Shown here piece after piece: positions 20,215-29,404 of a stretch of DNA of 57,866 bases; the first letter of the stretch is position 1, and every line of letters begins with the position of its first letter. Origin of the DNA: Syntrophomonadaceae bacterium (lineage in GTDB: Bacteria > Bacillota > Syntrophomonadia > Syntrophomonadales > Syntrophothermaceae). Under the pieces are notes generated by a model that saw nothing but the letters and a program-made list of their open reading frames with translations, made no database searches and was not told the DNA's origin. Position numbers and translations under genes: made by a program. Where the stretch lies: contig JAAYAC010000019.1 of the NCBI GenBank assembly GCA_012719535.1, positions 1 to 57,866 of the forward strand, written 5' to 3'.

Positions 20215-20826
20215 GTGCAGATTTCCGAAATGGTTTACGGAGTTCTGGTGCAACCGGTCGTTACCTTTCGTTACCTGGGACAGGCGAGACCTTTGGGGCG
20301 CACCCTCGGCGTCTGGCTGTTGGCCCTGACGTTCAGTGCCGTGGTTAGCTTTAGCCTCATAAGGGGGGAAATGGCCGCCCTTTTGCCGGAAGTGCCGGCG
20401 GTCCAGGCTCCGGTGATGGGCAACTTGTTCTGGCTCTATGGCGTGGGGTATCTGTTGTTGTCCCTGGGGTGGTGGCTGGTGGTATCCGCACTTTACGGGC
20501 TGCTCGGGGAGCTGCTAGGTGGGGTACCGAATGGGACCGGGGTCCTGACCTGCCTGGCGCTGGCCGGTTTACCTGGGGCCTTGGGGCCAGCTCTGCAGTT
20601 ATTGAGCCGGGCGGCGTCGGTGCGGTTTGCCGAAGGACCGTTGCTGGCGGGCGTGTTTTTGTGGACGGCGGTGCTTCAAGTGCTTGCCCTGCGGGAATCG
20701 TTGCAGGTGGATACGGGACGGGCTTTCGTTATCTGGGTGGCACCTTTTCTGGTGGTGGGGTTAATGCTGCTGGTAGGAGTATTGTTGCTCGCGGCCCTCA
20801 TGTTTACGGTAGGCCTTAATTTATAA
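20215..20826 (+). CDS. Yip1-domain-like integral membrane protein
   Basis: 203 residues, GTG start after GGAAGGAGAAAGAC. About five hydrophobic segments (from TLGVWLLALTFSAVVS to the last AALMFTVGL), with a short N-terminal amphipathic section (MVYGVLVQPVVTFRYL) common in bacterial Yip1-domain proteins. No catalytic residues apparent. Probably the last gene of the femAB-alr-sppA unit, since a separate promoter follows. Function unknown. Confidence 0.7.
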   Translation: MQISEMVYGVLVQPVVTFRYLGQARPLGRTLGVWLLALTFSAVVSFSLIRGEMAALLPEVPAVQAPVMGNLFWLYGVGYLLLSLGWWLVVSALYGLLGELLGGVPNGTGVLTCLALAGLPGALGPALQLLSRAASVRFAEGPLLAGVFLWTAVLQVLALRESLQVDTGRAFVIWVAPFLVVGLMLLVGVLLLAALMFTVGLNL

Positions 20827-20841
20827 TGTTTGGGGAAAAAT

Positions 20842-20869
20842 GGAGGATAATTCGTTTCAAGTATAGAAG
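20842..20869 (+). promoter_or_regulatory. Sigma-H-like promoter before spo0F
   Basis: GGAGGATAA (20842-20850), 12-base spacer, ATAGAAG (20863-20869). The sigma-H consensus of Bacillus is RnAGGAwww-N11-12-RnnGAAT; only the last base differs. The Bacillus spo0F gene is itself read from a sigma-H promoter, so location and sequence agree. Start of transcription would be about 20877. Confidence 0.55.
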
Positions 20870-20918
20870 TACTTTACTAGCAAGGTAAATCGTAGCAGTA
20901 TACGGAGGGATAGGTTGC

Positions 20919-21278
20919 ATGGCCCAAAAGGTCCTCATCGTCGACGATCAGAAAGGCATCCGCAAGCTTCTGGAAGAGCTTTTCAAGAAGGAAGGCTTGG
21001 ATGTCATGGTGGCGGCCGACGGCAGAGAAGCTATCAGCATGGTGGAAGGCTATGTCCCTGATATCATCCTTATGGATGTAAAGATGCCCAACATGAATGG
21101 ACTTGAAGCGGCCCAGGAAATCCTAAGGATCAACCAGAATATACCCATTGTTATGATGACTGCGTACGGGGAAACGGAAGTGGTAAAAAAAGCTCTGGAA
21201 ATTGGAGTCAAGAAGTATATTACCAAACCATTTGACATAGTTGTGGTAAGAGACATGGTCAAGGAGATTCTGGGCTGA
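20919..21278 (+). CDS. spo0F: Spo0F-like single-domain response regulator
   Basis: 119 residues, a receiver domain with no output domain. Acidic pair D9/D10, phosphoacceptor D53 (IILMDVKMP), T81 and K103 (ITKPFD) are all present. In sporulating Firmicutes Spo0F passes phosphate from sensor kinases to Spo0B and on to Spo0A. Position between pyrG and fba is the same as in Bacillus subtilis, which makes Spo0F more likely than a CheY, whose sequence is otherwise similar. Ribosome site CGGAGGGAT. Confidence 0.88.
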   Translation: MAQKVLIVDDQKGIRKLLEELFKKEGLDVMVAADGREAISMVEGYVPDIILMDVKMPNMNGLEAAQEILRINQNIPIVMMTAYGETEVVKKALEIGVKKYITKPFDIVVVRDMVKEILG

Positions 21279-21333
21279 AAGAAGCCGGAATGACGGCTCA
21301 ATTAAAATCAAATTTCAAGAAGAGGTGGGAAGC

Positions 21334-22188
21334 ATGGCATTAGTACCAGTTGCCCAGCTGCTGGCCGAGGCCGAAAACGGTGAGTACGCCGTGGGGGCCT
21401 TCAATGCCAACAACATGGAGATCGTGCAGGCTATCATGGAGGCGGCCCGGTTGGAGAAATCCCCGGTAATTATGCAAGCCAGCCAGGGAGCTATCAAGTA
21501 TGCGGGCCTCTCATTTATCACAGCTCTGGTCAGGATGGCGGCCGAGGAAAGCGGTGTGCCGGTAGCCCTGCACCTGGATCACGGGACCAGTTTCGAGCAG
21601 GTGGTTCGCTGCATCAGGAGCGGGTTCAGCTCGGTTATGTACGATGGGTCGCAACTGCCCCTGGAGGAGAACATCAACATTACCAGGAAGGTCCTGGAAA
21701 TAGCCCGCCCCATCGGGGTATCAGTAGAGGCTGAATTGGGGAAAATAGGGGGGACCGAGGACGACATACATGTCACCGAGCGGGAGGCAATGTATACCGA
21801 CCCCGAGGAAGCAAGGTATTTCGTGGAACAGACCGGTGTTGATTCCCTGGCCATTGCCATCGGTACGGCTCACGGCCAGTATAAAGGAGAGCCGCGACTT
21901 GATTTTGACCGGCTGGCCAGAATAAGGGCACTGGTCAGGATACCCATTGTTCTCCACGGTTCCTCCGGAGTTCCCGATGAACAGATCAGGCGGGCTATCA
22001 GCCTGGGAGTGAGAAAGGTCAACATCGATACCAATATCCGGGAAGCCTTTGTCGGACGGATGAGGGAGGAACTGGCTCAAAGCCCCGGAGAAATTGATCC
22101 CAGGAAAATTCTGGGTCCGGCACGGGAAGCGGCCGTGGAAATCATTAGGGAGAAGATAAGACTTTTCGGTAGTGCAGGCCGGGCTTGA
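21334..22188 (+). CDS. fba: Class II fructose-1,6-bisphosphate aldolase
   Basis: 284 residues, starting at the ATG 10 bases after GAGGTGGG (a GTG nine bases upstream is in frame but too close to the ribosome site). Zn-dependent cleavage/condensation of fructose 1,6-bisphosphate. Signature [11 protein letters not shown] with zinc-binding His, second motif around EAELGKIGG, and [17 protein letters not shown] with the phosphate-binding region. Same gene order as Bacillus spo0F-fbaA-tal. With glpX two genes downstream it supports gluconeogenesis. Confidence 0.95.
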   Translation: MALVPVAQLLAEAENGEYAVGAFNANNMEIVQAIMEAARLEKSPVIMQASQGAIKYAGLSFITALVRMAAEESGVPVALHLDHGTSFEQVVRCIRSGFSSVMYDGSQLPLEENINITRKVLEIARPIGVSVEAELGKIGGTEDDIHVTEREAMYTDPEEARYFVEQTGVDSLAIAIGTAHGQYKGEPRLDFDRLARIRALVRIPIVLHGSSGVPDEQIRRAISLGVRKVNIDTNIREAFVGRMREELAQSPGEIDPRKILGPAREAAVEIIREKIRLFGSAGRA

Positions 22189-22204
22189 ACAGGAGGTATT
22201 GCTT

Positions 22205-22849
22205 TTGCGCATATTTATTGATTCTGCTAACATAGAAGAGATAAGAGAGATAAATGACATGGGTTTTTTAGCCGGGGTAACGACTAACCCCACCCTGGTA
22301 GCCAGGGAAGGGCGAGACTTTAAAGCGGTGGTGCAGGAAATCTGCACGCTGGTGGACGGCCCGGTCAGCGCCGAAGTGCTCAGCCTGGATGCGGCCGGTA
22401 TGGTGAGCGAGGCCGGAGAACTGGCCGGTATCCACCCCAATGTGGTTATCAAGATACCGGTGACCGAAGATGGGCTGAAAGCGATTCGCGTCCTGGCGGA
22501 ACGGGGGGTAAAGACCAACGCGACCCTGGTTTTCTCCGCTGCCCAGGCCTTGCTGGCAGCCCGGGCCGGGGCTGCGTTCGTTAGCCCGTTTATCGGAAGA
22601 ATTGATGACACGGGTAACGATGGCCTCGGCGTTCTTGAGGATATCGTCACCATTTTTGACCAGTACCTGATTGATACGGAAATAATTGCTGCCAGTATAA
22701 GGCATCCCATGCATGTCGTGGAATCGGCCAAGATTGGTGCACATATCGCCACCGTCCCCTACAAGGTACTCAAACAGATGGTGAAACACCCCCTGACCGA
22801 TTTGGGTATCGAGCGGTTTCTGGAAGATTGGAAAAAGGCGAAAATGTAG
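22205..22849 (+). CDS. tal: Transaldolase-like (TalC/FSA type) aldolase
   Basis: 214 residues. The start is the TTG seven bases after AGGAGGT, giving [13 protein letters not shown], the classical N-terminus; an upstream GTG in frame would overlap fba. Lysine for the Schiff base is in [37 protein letters not shown] and the ASIRHPMHV segment are typical of the small transaldolase/fructose-6-phosphate aldolase subfamily. Acts in the pentose phosphate cycle. Whether it is transaldolase or F6P aldolase cannot be settled here. Confidence 0.93.
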   Translation: MRIFIDSANIEEIREINDMGFLAGVTTNPTLVAREGRDFKAVVQEICTLVDGPVSAEVLSLDAAGMVSEAGELAGIHPNVVIKIPVTEDGLKAIRVLAERGVKTNATLVFSAAQALLAARAGAAFVSPFIGRIDDTGNDGLGVLEDIVTIFDQYLIDTEIIAASIRHPMHVVESAKIGAHIATVPYKVLKQMVKHPLTDLGIERFLEDWKKAKM

Positions 22850-22882
22850 CCTTATCAGGCGCCAGGCGCGGGAGGGAGAAGT

Positions 22883-23890
22883 GTGGAGAGGGAATTGGCA
22901 CTAGAGTTCGTCCGGGTGACCGAAGCTGCCGCGTTGGCATCCGCGCGTTGGATGGGACGAGGCAACAAGGAAGCGGCCGACGATGCTGCTGTTTCCGCGA
23001 TGAGAGCGGTTTTCGATACGGTTCAGATCGATGGTATTGTAGTTATTGGTGAGGGAGAAATGGACGAGGCCCCCATGCTGTACATTGGCGAAAGAGTAGG
23101 AATGGGGGTGCCGCCGCTGGTTGATGTAGCGGTTGACCCGCTTGAAGGTACCAACATAGTAGCCAAGGGTTTGACCGGGGCCATAGCCGTCCTGGCGGTT
23201 GCGCCCCGGGGTACGCTGCTGCATGCCCCGGACATGTACATGGATAAGATCGCGGTAGGCCCCGAGGCCAGGGGAAGGGTTAGCCTGGATGCCCCGGTAA
23301 AAGATAACTTGAAGGAAGTCGCACGGGCGCTCGACAAGCAAATCTGTGAGCTGACCGTGGTAGTGCTGGACAGGCCCCGGCATCAGGAGCTTATTGAAGA
23401 GATCCGGAGAGCGGGGGCCAGAATAAAGCTGATCACGGATGGGGATGTATCCCCGGCGGTAGCTGCCGCCTATCCCGGCTCCGGGGTAGATATCCTTATG
23501 GGTGTAGGCGGGGCGCCGGAAGGGGTAATATCGGCGGCGGCCTTGCGGTGCCTGGGCGGTGATTTTCAAGGTCGGCTGTGGCCCGAGGACGAGGAAGATG
23601 TCGAGCGGGCCACTAAAATGGGAATAAAAGATATAAACCACCTGTATACCCTGGATGAATTGGTACAGTCAGAAGACGTCATTTTTGCGGCTACCGGAAT
23701 TACGGATGGCGACCTGCTGAAAGGGGTGCGCTATTCGGCTCACCGGGCCAGGACGTACAGCTTGGTGATGCGCGGTGTTTCCAGAACGGTAAGGTACATA
23801 GAGGCGTTACACCAGCTTGATAGGAAACCCTTGTTTAGAGATAATACCATTAAACTATACGAAGGAGAGGTTCGCGGTACTAAAGAATAG
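22883..23890 (+). CDS. glpX: Class II fructose-1,6-bisphosphatase
   Basis: 335 residues, GTG start after GGAGGGAGAA. GlpX-type, Li+-sensitive phosphatase fold: [15 protein letters not shown] and [13 protein letters not shown] hold the metal-binding acidic residues; [15 protein letters not shown] is the phosphate-loop region; length matches the family (about 330). Hydrolyses fructose 1,6-bisphosphate in gluconeogenesis, expected for an anaerobe growing on fatty or aromatic acids. In Bacillus a murA gene lies between tal and glpX; it is missing here. Confidence 0.95.
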   Translation: MERELALEFVRVTEAAALASARWMGRGNKEAADDAAVSAMRAVFDTVQIDGIVVIGEGEMDEAPMLYIGERVGMGVPPLVDVAVDPLEGTNIVAKGLTGAIAVLAVAPRGTLLHAPDMYMDKIAVGPEARGRVSLDAPVKDNLKEVARALDKQICELTVVVLDRPRHQELIEEIRRAGARIKLITDGDVSPAVAAAYPGSGVDILMGVGGAPEGVISAAALRCLGGDFQGRLWPEDEEDVERATKMGIKDINHLYTLDELVQSEDVIFAATGITDGDLLKGVRYSAHRARTYSLVMRGVSRTVRYIEALHQLDRKPLFRDNTIKLYEGEVRGTKE

Positions 23891-24392
23891 AATAAAGACC
23901 CTCAGGCAGCACTTGTTAACCGTACTGAAGAAAGATGATGCTCCCCTGCGTATGGCCGTGGGCTTTGCCCTTGGCTCCTGCACAAACTTTTTTCCCACCA
24001 TGGGATTTGGGTTACCGGTGGCATTGGTGATGGCCTTTGTTTCCCGTACGAGCCTCCTGGCTGCCGTGGTTGGAGAGACCGTGTTTAAGCCGTTTTTCCC
24101 CCTTTTTTATTGCTTGGATGTTTACACCGGTCACATCTTTTACCGTATTCCGATTCCGTTACGGAATGTTGATTTCATCCGCGGTATAGGGACGGATGTA
24201 AAGCTGCTGGCGGGTTACGCCAAAGTTTTCCTGATTGGGTCGATAATAAACACGCTGGTTCTGGGAACCATCCTGACCGGGGTGTGTTATGTGCTGGTGA
24301 GTAAATTCCGGTATAAGCTCATGTTGTTGCTGAAAAAAAGAGAGGAGGATAATATTGAACCTGGCCGATTTAGAACAGAAGACCATGGTTGA
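23817..24392 (+). CDS. DUF2062-family membrane protein (start uncertain)
   Basis: The core [22 protein letters not shown] and [10 protein letters not shown] are the DUF2062 signature; two to three hydrophobic helices follow, with a basic cytoplasmic tail. The coordinate given uses an in-frame TTG inside glpX, because no ATG/GTG occurs near the good GAAGGAGAGG ribosome site at 23862-23871. A shorter start at TTG 23913 would lack a good site. The natural N-terminus probably lies near [10 protein letters not shown], so a non-standard start codon is possible. The end overlaps rho by 38 bases. Function unknown. Confidence 0.75.
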   Translation: MIGNPCLEIIPLNYTKERFAVLKNRIKTLRQHLLTVLKKDDAPLRMAVGFALGSCTNFFPTMGFGLPVALVMAFVSRTSLLAAVVGETVFKPFFPLFYCLDVYTGHIFYRIPIPLRNVDFIRGIGTDVKLLAGYAKVFLIGSIINTLVLGTILTGVCYVLVSKFRYKLMLLLKKREEDNIEPGRFRTEDHG

Positions 24393-25614
24393 GTTGTACC
24401 AGATTGCCCGGGAGATGAACCTGACCGGATATTCACGCTTACGAAAGAAGGAACTGGTATTCGAGATAATGAAATCTCTCACCAAATCCGACCAACTCCT
24501 TAGCGCGTCTGGAATTCTTGAGATCCTGCCCGATGGCTATGGATTCCTTCGCCCGTTTGGATATGTACCCAGCCAGGAAGACATTTATGTTTCCCCCTCC
24601 CAGATCCGCAAGTTTGATCTCAGAACCGGAGACCGGGTGGAAGGACAGGTTAGGCCACCAAAAGACAACGAGCGCTTTTTTGCCCTGCTCAAAGTGGAGA
24701 CGGTAAACACTTTCCCGTCGGAAGAATCCCCCCGGAGGCTGCACTTTGACGCCCTTACCCCCTTATATCCCCAGGAAAGAATCAGGCTGGAAACCACTTC
24801 CCAGGAAATATCCACCCGCATCATAGACCTGGTGGCTCCTATCGGGAAAGGCCAGAGAGGGCTCATCGTGGCGCCGCCTAAAGCGGGTAAGACGGTGCTG
24901 TTACAGAAGATTGCCAACAGCATTACCACCAACCATCCCGAGATCGTACTGTTTATTCTTCTCATCGACGAACGACCGGAAGAAGTTACCGATATGCAGC
25001 GTTCGGTCAATGCCGAGGTGGTAGCTTCGACCTTTGACGAGCCGCCCGAAAATCATGTCAAAGTGGCGGACATGGTTCTGGAAAGAGCCAAACGGTTGGT
25101 AGAGCACAAACGGGATGTAGTGATACTGATGGATAGTCTGACTCGCCTGGCCAGGGCCCACAACCTGGTGGTTCCTCCCAGCGGAAGAACCCTTTCGGGA
25201 GGAATCGATCCAGCTTCCTTGACCAAGCCCAAGCGCTTTTTCGGGGCGGCGCGCAAGATTGAGGAGGGGGGGAGCCTGACCATACTTGCCACAGCACTGG
25301 TCGAAACCGGCTCGCGTATGGACGAGGTGATTTTTGAGGAATTCAAAGGTACGGGAAACATGGAGCTAGTACTGGAGCGCAGGCTGGCCGAACGCCGGAT
25401 TTTCCCGGCCATTGACTTGAAGCGTTCCGGTACCCGGAAGGAAGAATTGTTGCTTTCAGCAGAGGAACTAGAGTTGATGTGGAACCTGCGGCGCATGTTT
25501 AGCAGCTACCAGACGGTCGACACCATGGAGATTATGATCGATACTCTCAGAAAAACTAAATCTAACCGGGACCTGTTACGGGTGGCCCCGATGGTGTTTG
25601 CCGAGAGCGGTTAG
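24355..25614 (+). CDS. rho: Transcription termination factor Rho
   Basis: 419 residues, TTG start after GAGAGGAGGATAATA. N-terminal Rho helical domain ([20 protein letters not shown]), cold-shock RNA-binding domain ([15 protein letters not shown]), Walker A APPKAGKT at about 173-180, Walker [17 protein letters not shown], and R-loop/Q-loop segments. Standard short form without inserts. Hexameric RNA-dependent ATPase helicase that ends transcription. Neighbourhood glpX-rho-rpmE is as in Bacillus, with two extra genes before rpmE. Confidence 0.97.
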   Translation: MNLADLEQKTMVELYQIAREMNLTGYSRLRKKELVFEIMKSLTKSDQLLSASGILEILPDGYGFLRPFGYVPSQEDIYVSPSQIRKFDLRTGDRVEGQVRPPKDNERFFALLKVETVNTFPSEESPRRLHFDALTPLYPQERIRLETTSQEISTRIIDLVAPIGKGQRGLIVAPPKAGKTVLLQKIANSITTNHPEIVLFILLIDERPEEVTDMQRSVNAEVVASTFDEPPENHVKVADMVLERAKRLVEHKRDVVILMDSLTRLARAHNLVVPPSGRTLSGGIDPASLTKPKRFFGAARKIEEGGSLTILATALVETGSRMDEVIFEEFKGTGNMELVLERRLAERRIFPAIDLKRSGTRKEELLLSAEELELMWNLRRMFSSYQTVDTMEIMIDTLRKTKSNRDLLRVAPMVFAESG

Positions 25615-25645
25615 CCTCCAATCGAATAAAAACTGCAAAAATGGC

Positions 25646-25676
25646 AAAAATAAGGGTGATTAACCCTTATTTTTTT
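25646..25676 (+). terminator. Rho-gene terminator, likely bidirectional
   Basis: AAAAATAAGGGT (25646-25657), five-base loop, ACCCTTATTTTT (25663-25674), then more T. A perfect 12-bp stem flanked by A and T runs, 30 bases after the rho stop. Confidence 0.88.
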
Positions 25677-25692
25677 ATTACGAGGTGGGATG

Positions 25693-26544
25693 ATGTCCCG
25701 AAAAGCCATATGTGCAGTCCTGGCCCTGGTGCTTCTTCTCGGTGTGATGCCGGCCAGGACCTTGGCATGGATTACCGAAGATAGTTTTACCCCGTGTACC
25801 CGGGTTAGAGGTGTGGTAACCGACAGCCAGGTTGAATTGCACCGAGTGGTCCGGGGAGAGACCCTGTGGACCATTGCGCGGAACCATGGGGTTGATGTTG
25901 GTACCCTGATGGCCATGAACAACCTCACCGGTCGTGAGGTATTGCTGGAAGGTCAACTGCTGGAAGTGCCTTATCGTCATTCCCGGGTGCATAAGGTGCG
26001 CGCCGGGGAAACCTTATGGGAAATTGCCCGAATGTACGACGTAAGTGTCAGTGACCTGGCCTCTGCCAACGACATCAGAAAGCCTGAGTTGCTGAAGATC
26101 GGGTGTGTTCTGCATATACCCTCCAGTGCCTCGGGACCGTTACCCAGGGGGAATCAATCCTCCCGGGGATGGATAACGGCTCCCCTAAAATGGCCGCTGG
26201 TCGGAACCATTACTTCGAGGTTTGGTTGGAGAAGGTCCGGGTTTCACCATGGGGTAGACATTGCAGCCTCCTTGGGGTCCCCGATTCGCGCAGCCGCAAG
26301 CGGTACGGTGGTCTTTACGGGATACAAGCCGGTTTATGGGCGGACAGTCATCATCCGGCATGCTAACGGCAAGCGAACGCTTTACGGCCATGCCCAAAAG
26401 ATCAAGGTGAAAAACGGGCAAAAGATCAGCCGGGGCCAGGTTATTGCCACGGTAGGAAACTCAGGTCGCAGCACCGGCCCGCACCTGCACTTCGAAGTTC
26501 ACCAGAACGATAAGCCCCAGAACCCGCTAAACTACCTGCGCTAG
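25693..26544 (+). CDS. LysM-containing M23 peptidoglycan endopeptidase
   Basis: About 283 residues. Two adjacent ATGs exist; the second gives better spacing from GAGGTGGG. Signal peptide (LVLLLGVMPARTLAW), two LysM repeats (HRVVRGETLWTIARNHGV; HKVRAGETLWEIARMYDV) at about 55-150 that bind glycan, then an M23 (lysostaphin-type) domain. FHHGVDIAA supplies the first His/Asp zinc ligands and GPHLHFEVH the HxH ligand, so the enzyme should be active. Architecture resembles SpoIIQ-like or DipM-like wall hydrolases. It might act in sporulation or cell separation; this is inference. Confidence 0.92.
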   Translation: MSRKAICAVLALVLLLGVMPARTLAWITEDSFTPCTRVRGVVTDSQVELHRVVRGETLWTIARNHGVDVGTLMAMNNLTGREVLLEGQLLEVPYRHSRVHKVRAGETLWEIARMYDVSVSDLASANDIRKPELLKIGCVLHIPSSASGPLPRGNQSSRGWITAPLKWPLVGTITSRFGWRRSGFHHGVDIAASLGSPIRAAASGTVVFTGYKPVYGRTVIIRHANGKRTLYGHAQKIKVKNGQKISRGQVIATVGNSGRSTGPHLHFEVHQNDKPQNPLNYLR

Positions 26545-26549
26545 CAGAC

Positions 26550-26584
26550 AAGGAAGCATGGGGGCGCTCTTTCGGCTTCCTTTT
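26550..26584 (+). terminator. Terminator after the M23 peptidase gene
   Basis: AAGGAAGC (26550-26557) pairs with GCTTCCTT (26575-26582), directly continued by TT; the 17-base loop is large. It begins six bases after the stop. Confidence 0.65.
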
Positions 26585-26623
26585 ATGATACAATGCTTCT
26601 AGGAAGCGAAAGGGCAGAATACG

Positions 26624-27949
26624 ATGACAAGATTTCTTACTCTGTTTGCTAATGAACGGGGAGAGCTTTTTGAACACCCTGGCCTGGGTATGCTGGGAGG
26701 AACGCTGGACAGCTGGGTATTACCCGAACCTGGTGAGATGATCCCCCTCCCGGGCGGTTCCTCGCTGGTTATGGTGCCGGAGCATTACCCGGTTGGTTGG
26801 GATTGGCAACACGACCGGGCGGTTTGCCTGGAAAGCGACCCTTTCGAGGGTAAGGGGAGGGTCTACGCGGTGGCGGCCCTGTTGCCTCAGGGGTTTACCA
26901 GGACTTACTTGCCGGTAGGGGTCGTGCCGCCGGGCGGTGGGTTGTTACCGCTGCTGGGCTACGCCGCGGTCGGATTGAGAGGAGAGCAGGTGTATGTGGC
27001 TGCCATTCAGACTGACCGGCACCACAAGTGGCACCCGCGCTATTACAATACGGAAGGCCTGGAAGAACGTATTTACCGGCGGTTACAGGCCAGCCCGGGT
27101 AACCGTATTCTGAAGCACCTCTCCCACTGCGCCCGGCACTACAGTTGTTTTACCGCACAAAACATCTTTTATGAACGCTGGGAAGGGGGGATTCCGTCCA
27201 TGCCCGCGTGTAATGCCGGCTGCATCGCCTGCATTTCTGAAGATCATGCTGGAGTTGCTCCGCCTCAAAACCGGCTCGATTTTGTCCCTGAAACCGAAGA
27301 GATAGTGGAGGTGGGGCTCCACCATTTAACCCGTGCCCGGGAAGCGATAATCAGTTTTGGGCAGGGTTGCGAGGGAGAACCTTCTTTGAACTACCTACGC
27401 CTGGCAGAAGCTATCCGCGTAATTCGTGAAGCTACTGGGGAGGGGACCATTAATCTCAATACCAATGCCGGTTTTTCAGAAGGAATTCGTCATATAGTGG
27501 ATGCCGGGCTGAATGCGATGCGGGTTACACTGTTTTCGTGTGATGCCGACAATTACAATTTATACCACCAGCCTAAGAACTACGGGCTGAGGGATGTCGA
27601 GAATTCCATCCGCTATGCCCGGGAACACGGGGTGTATGTTTCCCTCAACCTGTTGACCTTCCCCGGGTTCACCGACCGGGAGGAAGAAATAAAGAAGCTC
27701 CGGGACTTCATAATTCGCAACGATATCAACATGGTACAGCTGCGCAACCTGAATGTTGACCCCCGACAACTACAAAGCGGGTTGCCGTATGGCGGCAAGG
27801 CCAGGGGAATCGTGGGTTTATTAAAGGCTCTGCAACAAATCAAGGGGTTGCGCGTCGGCTCATACAGCTACCCGGTTCCAGGGCGGGAGGGAAATAGCTG
27901 TTTCGACGGCGGCCTGAAGGTGCCGGAACCGGTACAACACAACGGCTAA
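26624..27949 (+). CDS. Radical SAM enzyme of unknown specificity
   Basis: 441 residues. The 4Fe-4S/SAM motif is ACNAGCIACIS, cysteines 196, 200 and 203, the canonical CxxxCxxC. The 190-residue N-terminal region is not a family I can name; it is rich in glycine and proline and precedes the radical domain instead of following it. The radical barrel shows IISFGQGCEGEPSLN (GGE-like SAM-binding region) and INLNTNAG. No C-terminal SPASM cluster is seen. It sits between the peptidase and rpmE, with its own upstream terminator. Confidence 0.85.
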   Translation: MTRFLTLFANERGELFEHPGLGMLGGTLDSWVLPEPGEMIPLPGGSSLVMVPEHYPVGWDWQHDRAVCLESDPFEGKGRVYAVAALLPQGFTRTYLPVGVVPPGGGLLPLLGYAAVGLRGEQVYVAAIQTDRHHKWHPRYYNTEGLEERIYRRLQASPGNRILKHLSHCARHYSCFTAQNIFYERWEGGIPSMPACNAGCIACISEDHAGVAPPQNRLDFVPETEEIVEVGLHHLTRAREAIISFGQGCEGEPSLNYLRLAEAIRVIREATGEGTINLNTNAGFSEGIRHIVDAGLNAMRVTLFSCDADNYNLYHQPKNYGLRDVENSIRYAREHGVYVSLNLLTFPGFTDREEEIKKLRDFIIRNDINMVQLRNLNVDPRQLQSGLPYGGKARGIVGLLKALQQIKGLRVGSYSYPVPGREGNSCFDGGLKVPEPVQHNG

Positions 27950-27960
27950 CGTGGTTTATC

Positions 27961-27989
27961 TTGTAATTTCGCCGTATACTTGGTATAAT
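27961..27989 (+). promoter_or_regulatory. Sigma-A promoter for rpmE with extended -10
   Basis: TTGTAA (27961-27966), 17-base spacer, TATAAT (27984-27989), preceded by TGG, which makes an extended -10 (TGnTATAAT). Transcription would start near 27996, 29 bases before the rpmE start. Confidence 0.8.
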
Positions 27990-28024
27990 GTTTTTCGTCA
28001 TATGACTGGAGAAGAGGTGAAAGA

Positions 28025-28228
28025 GTGAAAAAGGATATACATCCTAAATACTTCCGGACCACCGCTACCTGTGCGTGTGGGAATTCCTTTGAGACCGGCT
28101 CAACCAAGGAAAATCTCCGGGTTGAGATTTGTTCGAAATGTCACCCCCTGTACACCGGAAGCAGGCAAAGGGTAGTCGCAAGCGCCGGTCGGGTTGACAA
28201 GTTCAAGAAAAAATACGGGCTCAAGTAA
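28025..28228 (+). CDS. rpmE: Ribosomal protein bL31 (zinc-binding form)
   Basis: 67 residues, GTG start after GAAGAGGTGAAAGA. The sequence [19 protein letters not shown] and SKCHPLYTG are typical of L31. Cysteines at CAC...C..C (16, 18, 37, 40) make it the C+ type that holds zinc, in contrast to the zinc-free YtiA paralogue. In Bacillus rpmE is next to rho as well. Confidence 0.97.
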   Translation: MKKDIHPKYFRTTATCACGNSFETGSTKENLRVEICSKCHPLYTGSRQRVVASAGRVDKFKKKYGLK

Positions 28229-28230
28229 TG

Positions 28231-28259
28231 GCAGAGATGACACCTCTGCTATTCTTTTT
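28231..28259 (+). terminator. Terminator after rpmE
   Basis: GCAGAG (28231-28236) with CTCTGC (28244-28249), seven-base loop, then TATTCTTTTT. Three bases after the stop codon. Confidence 0.8.
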
Positions 28260-28368
28260 CGCCAACCCTCACGACCCCTGGGAGATGAGGATTGGCGCTG
28301 CCGAACTTATTTCTTTCATAGCGGAGATCCCCGTCTCTCGGTACGCTGGAAGGTGCTGACGGGAGGGG

Positions 28369-29352
28369 ATGTGGTGGGGAGTTGAGATCCGGGTGAAAGT
28401 GTGGCCTTTGCTTATCCTGGCCGGGCGACTGCGGTCCAGGGCCGCCGGGTGGTTGAATAGGATGCTCGGGGGGATGTGGTTCTTCCTGGCGTTTCAGTAT
28501 GGGGGGCAGGCAGTGATTGAAGGGGTTATGATGCGCGGCCCCCGGAACATTGCCCTGGCCGTAAGGCAGTCCAACGGAGACATCGCCGTAGAGAAGGACG
28601 AAATAGCCCCCATAACGGAAAGGTATCCCGGGCTTAAATGGCCTCTTATCCGGGGGACCTTCGTTTTGTTCGATTCCTTGGTGGTGGGGATGAAGGCGCT
28701 GAGCCGTTCGGCCAACATGGCTCTGGATGAGGAAGAGGAGGAATTATCCTTTCGCGAGATCTGCGTTACCATTGTGATAGCGGTTGTTCTGGCCGTGGTC
28801 CTGTTCGTTCTAATTCCCACCGGAATTGTTCACCTGCTGCGGGACCTGGTAGGTGGGGTGGTATTACAGAATATCATTGAGGGAATCATTCGGATTGCGG
28901 TTTTTCTTGCCTACGTGGCTGCCATTTCTCGTATTGGGGAGATCGACCGGGTCTTCATGTACCACGGGGCCGAGCACAAGGTCATCCATGCCTATGAAAA
29001 AGGTGGCGAATTGACGGTGGAGAACGCCCGCCAGTATTCACGGCTTCACCCGCGTTGCGGAACCAGTTTTTTGCTGGTGGTAATGGTGGTTTCGATTTTC
29101 GTCTTTGCCCTGCTGGGTGATGGCAGCCTGGCCTGGAAAGTTGGGTCGCGGGTAGCAGTTCTGCCGGTGGTAGCCGGTTTGGGATACGAATTCATCAAGT
29201 TTTCAGGCCGTTATGGCGAGCGGGTATGGGCACGAGCTTTAATAGCCCCCGGGCTTTGGCTGCAGGCGTTGACCACGCGGGAACCTGACGATGGACAACT
29301 TGAAGTGGCGATAAGGGCGCTGCAGGGGGTTTTATGCGGGGAAAAGAAGTAA
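28369..29352 (+). CDS. DUF1385 family integral membrane protein
   Basis: 327 residues from an ATG directly after GGGAGGGG; a start further in (for example the Met at 28462) would also keep the conserved part. The family hallmark [15 protein letters not shown] is followed by two long membrane helices ([36 protein letters not shown]), the conserved [13 protein letters not shown] and [11 protein letters not shown] blocks. Commonly linked to prfA and prmC in Firmicutes, as here. Molecular function not established. Confidence 0.9.
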   Translation: MWWGVEIRVKVWPLLILAGRLRSRAAGWLNRMLGGMWFFLAFQYGGQAVIEGVMMRGPRNIALAVRQSNGDIAVEKDEIAPITERYPGLKWPLIRGTFVLFDSLVVGMKALSRSANMALDEEEEELSFREICVTIVIAVVLAVVLFVLIPTGIVHLLRDLVGGVVLQNIIEGIIRIAVFLAYVAAISRIGEIDRVFMYHGAEHKVIHAYEKGGELTVENARQYSRLHPRCGTSFLLVVMVVSIFVFALLGDGSLAWKVGSRVAVLPVVAGLGYEFIKFSGRYGERVWARALIAPGLWLQALTTREPDDGQLEVAIRALQGVLCGEKK

Positions 29353-29404
29353 CGGTCCAAACCCGACAGGGTATAAACTTGCAGGTGCATTTGGAGGGGG
29401 AACA

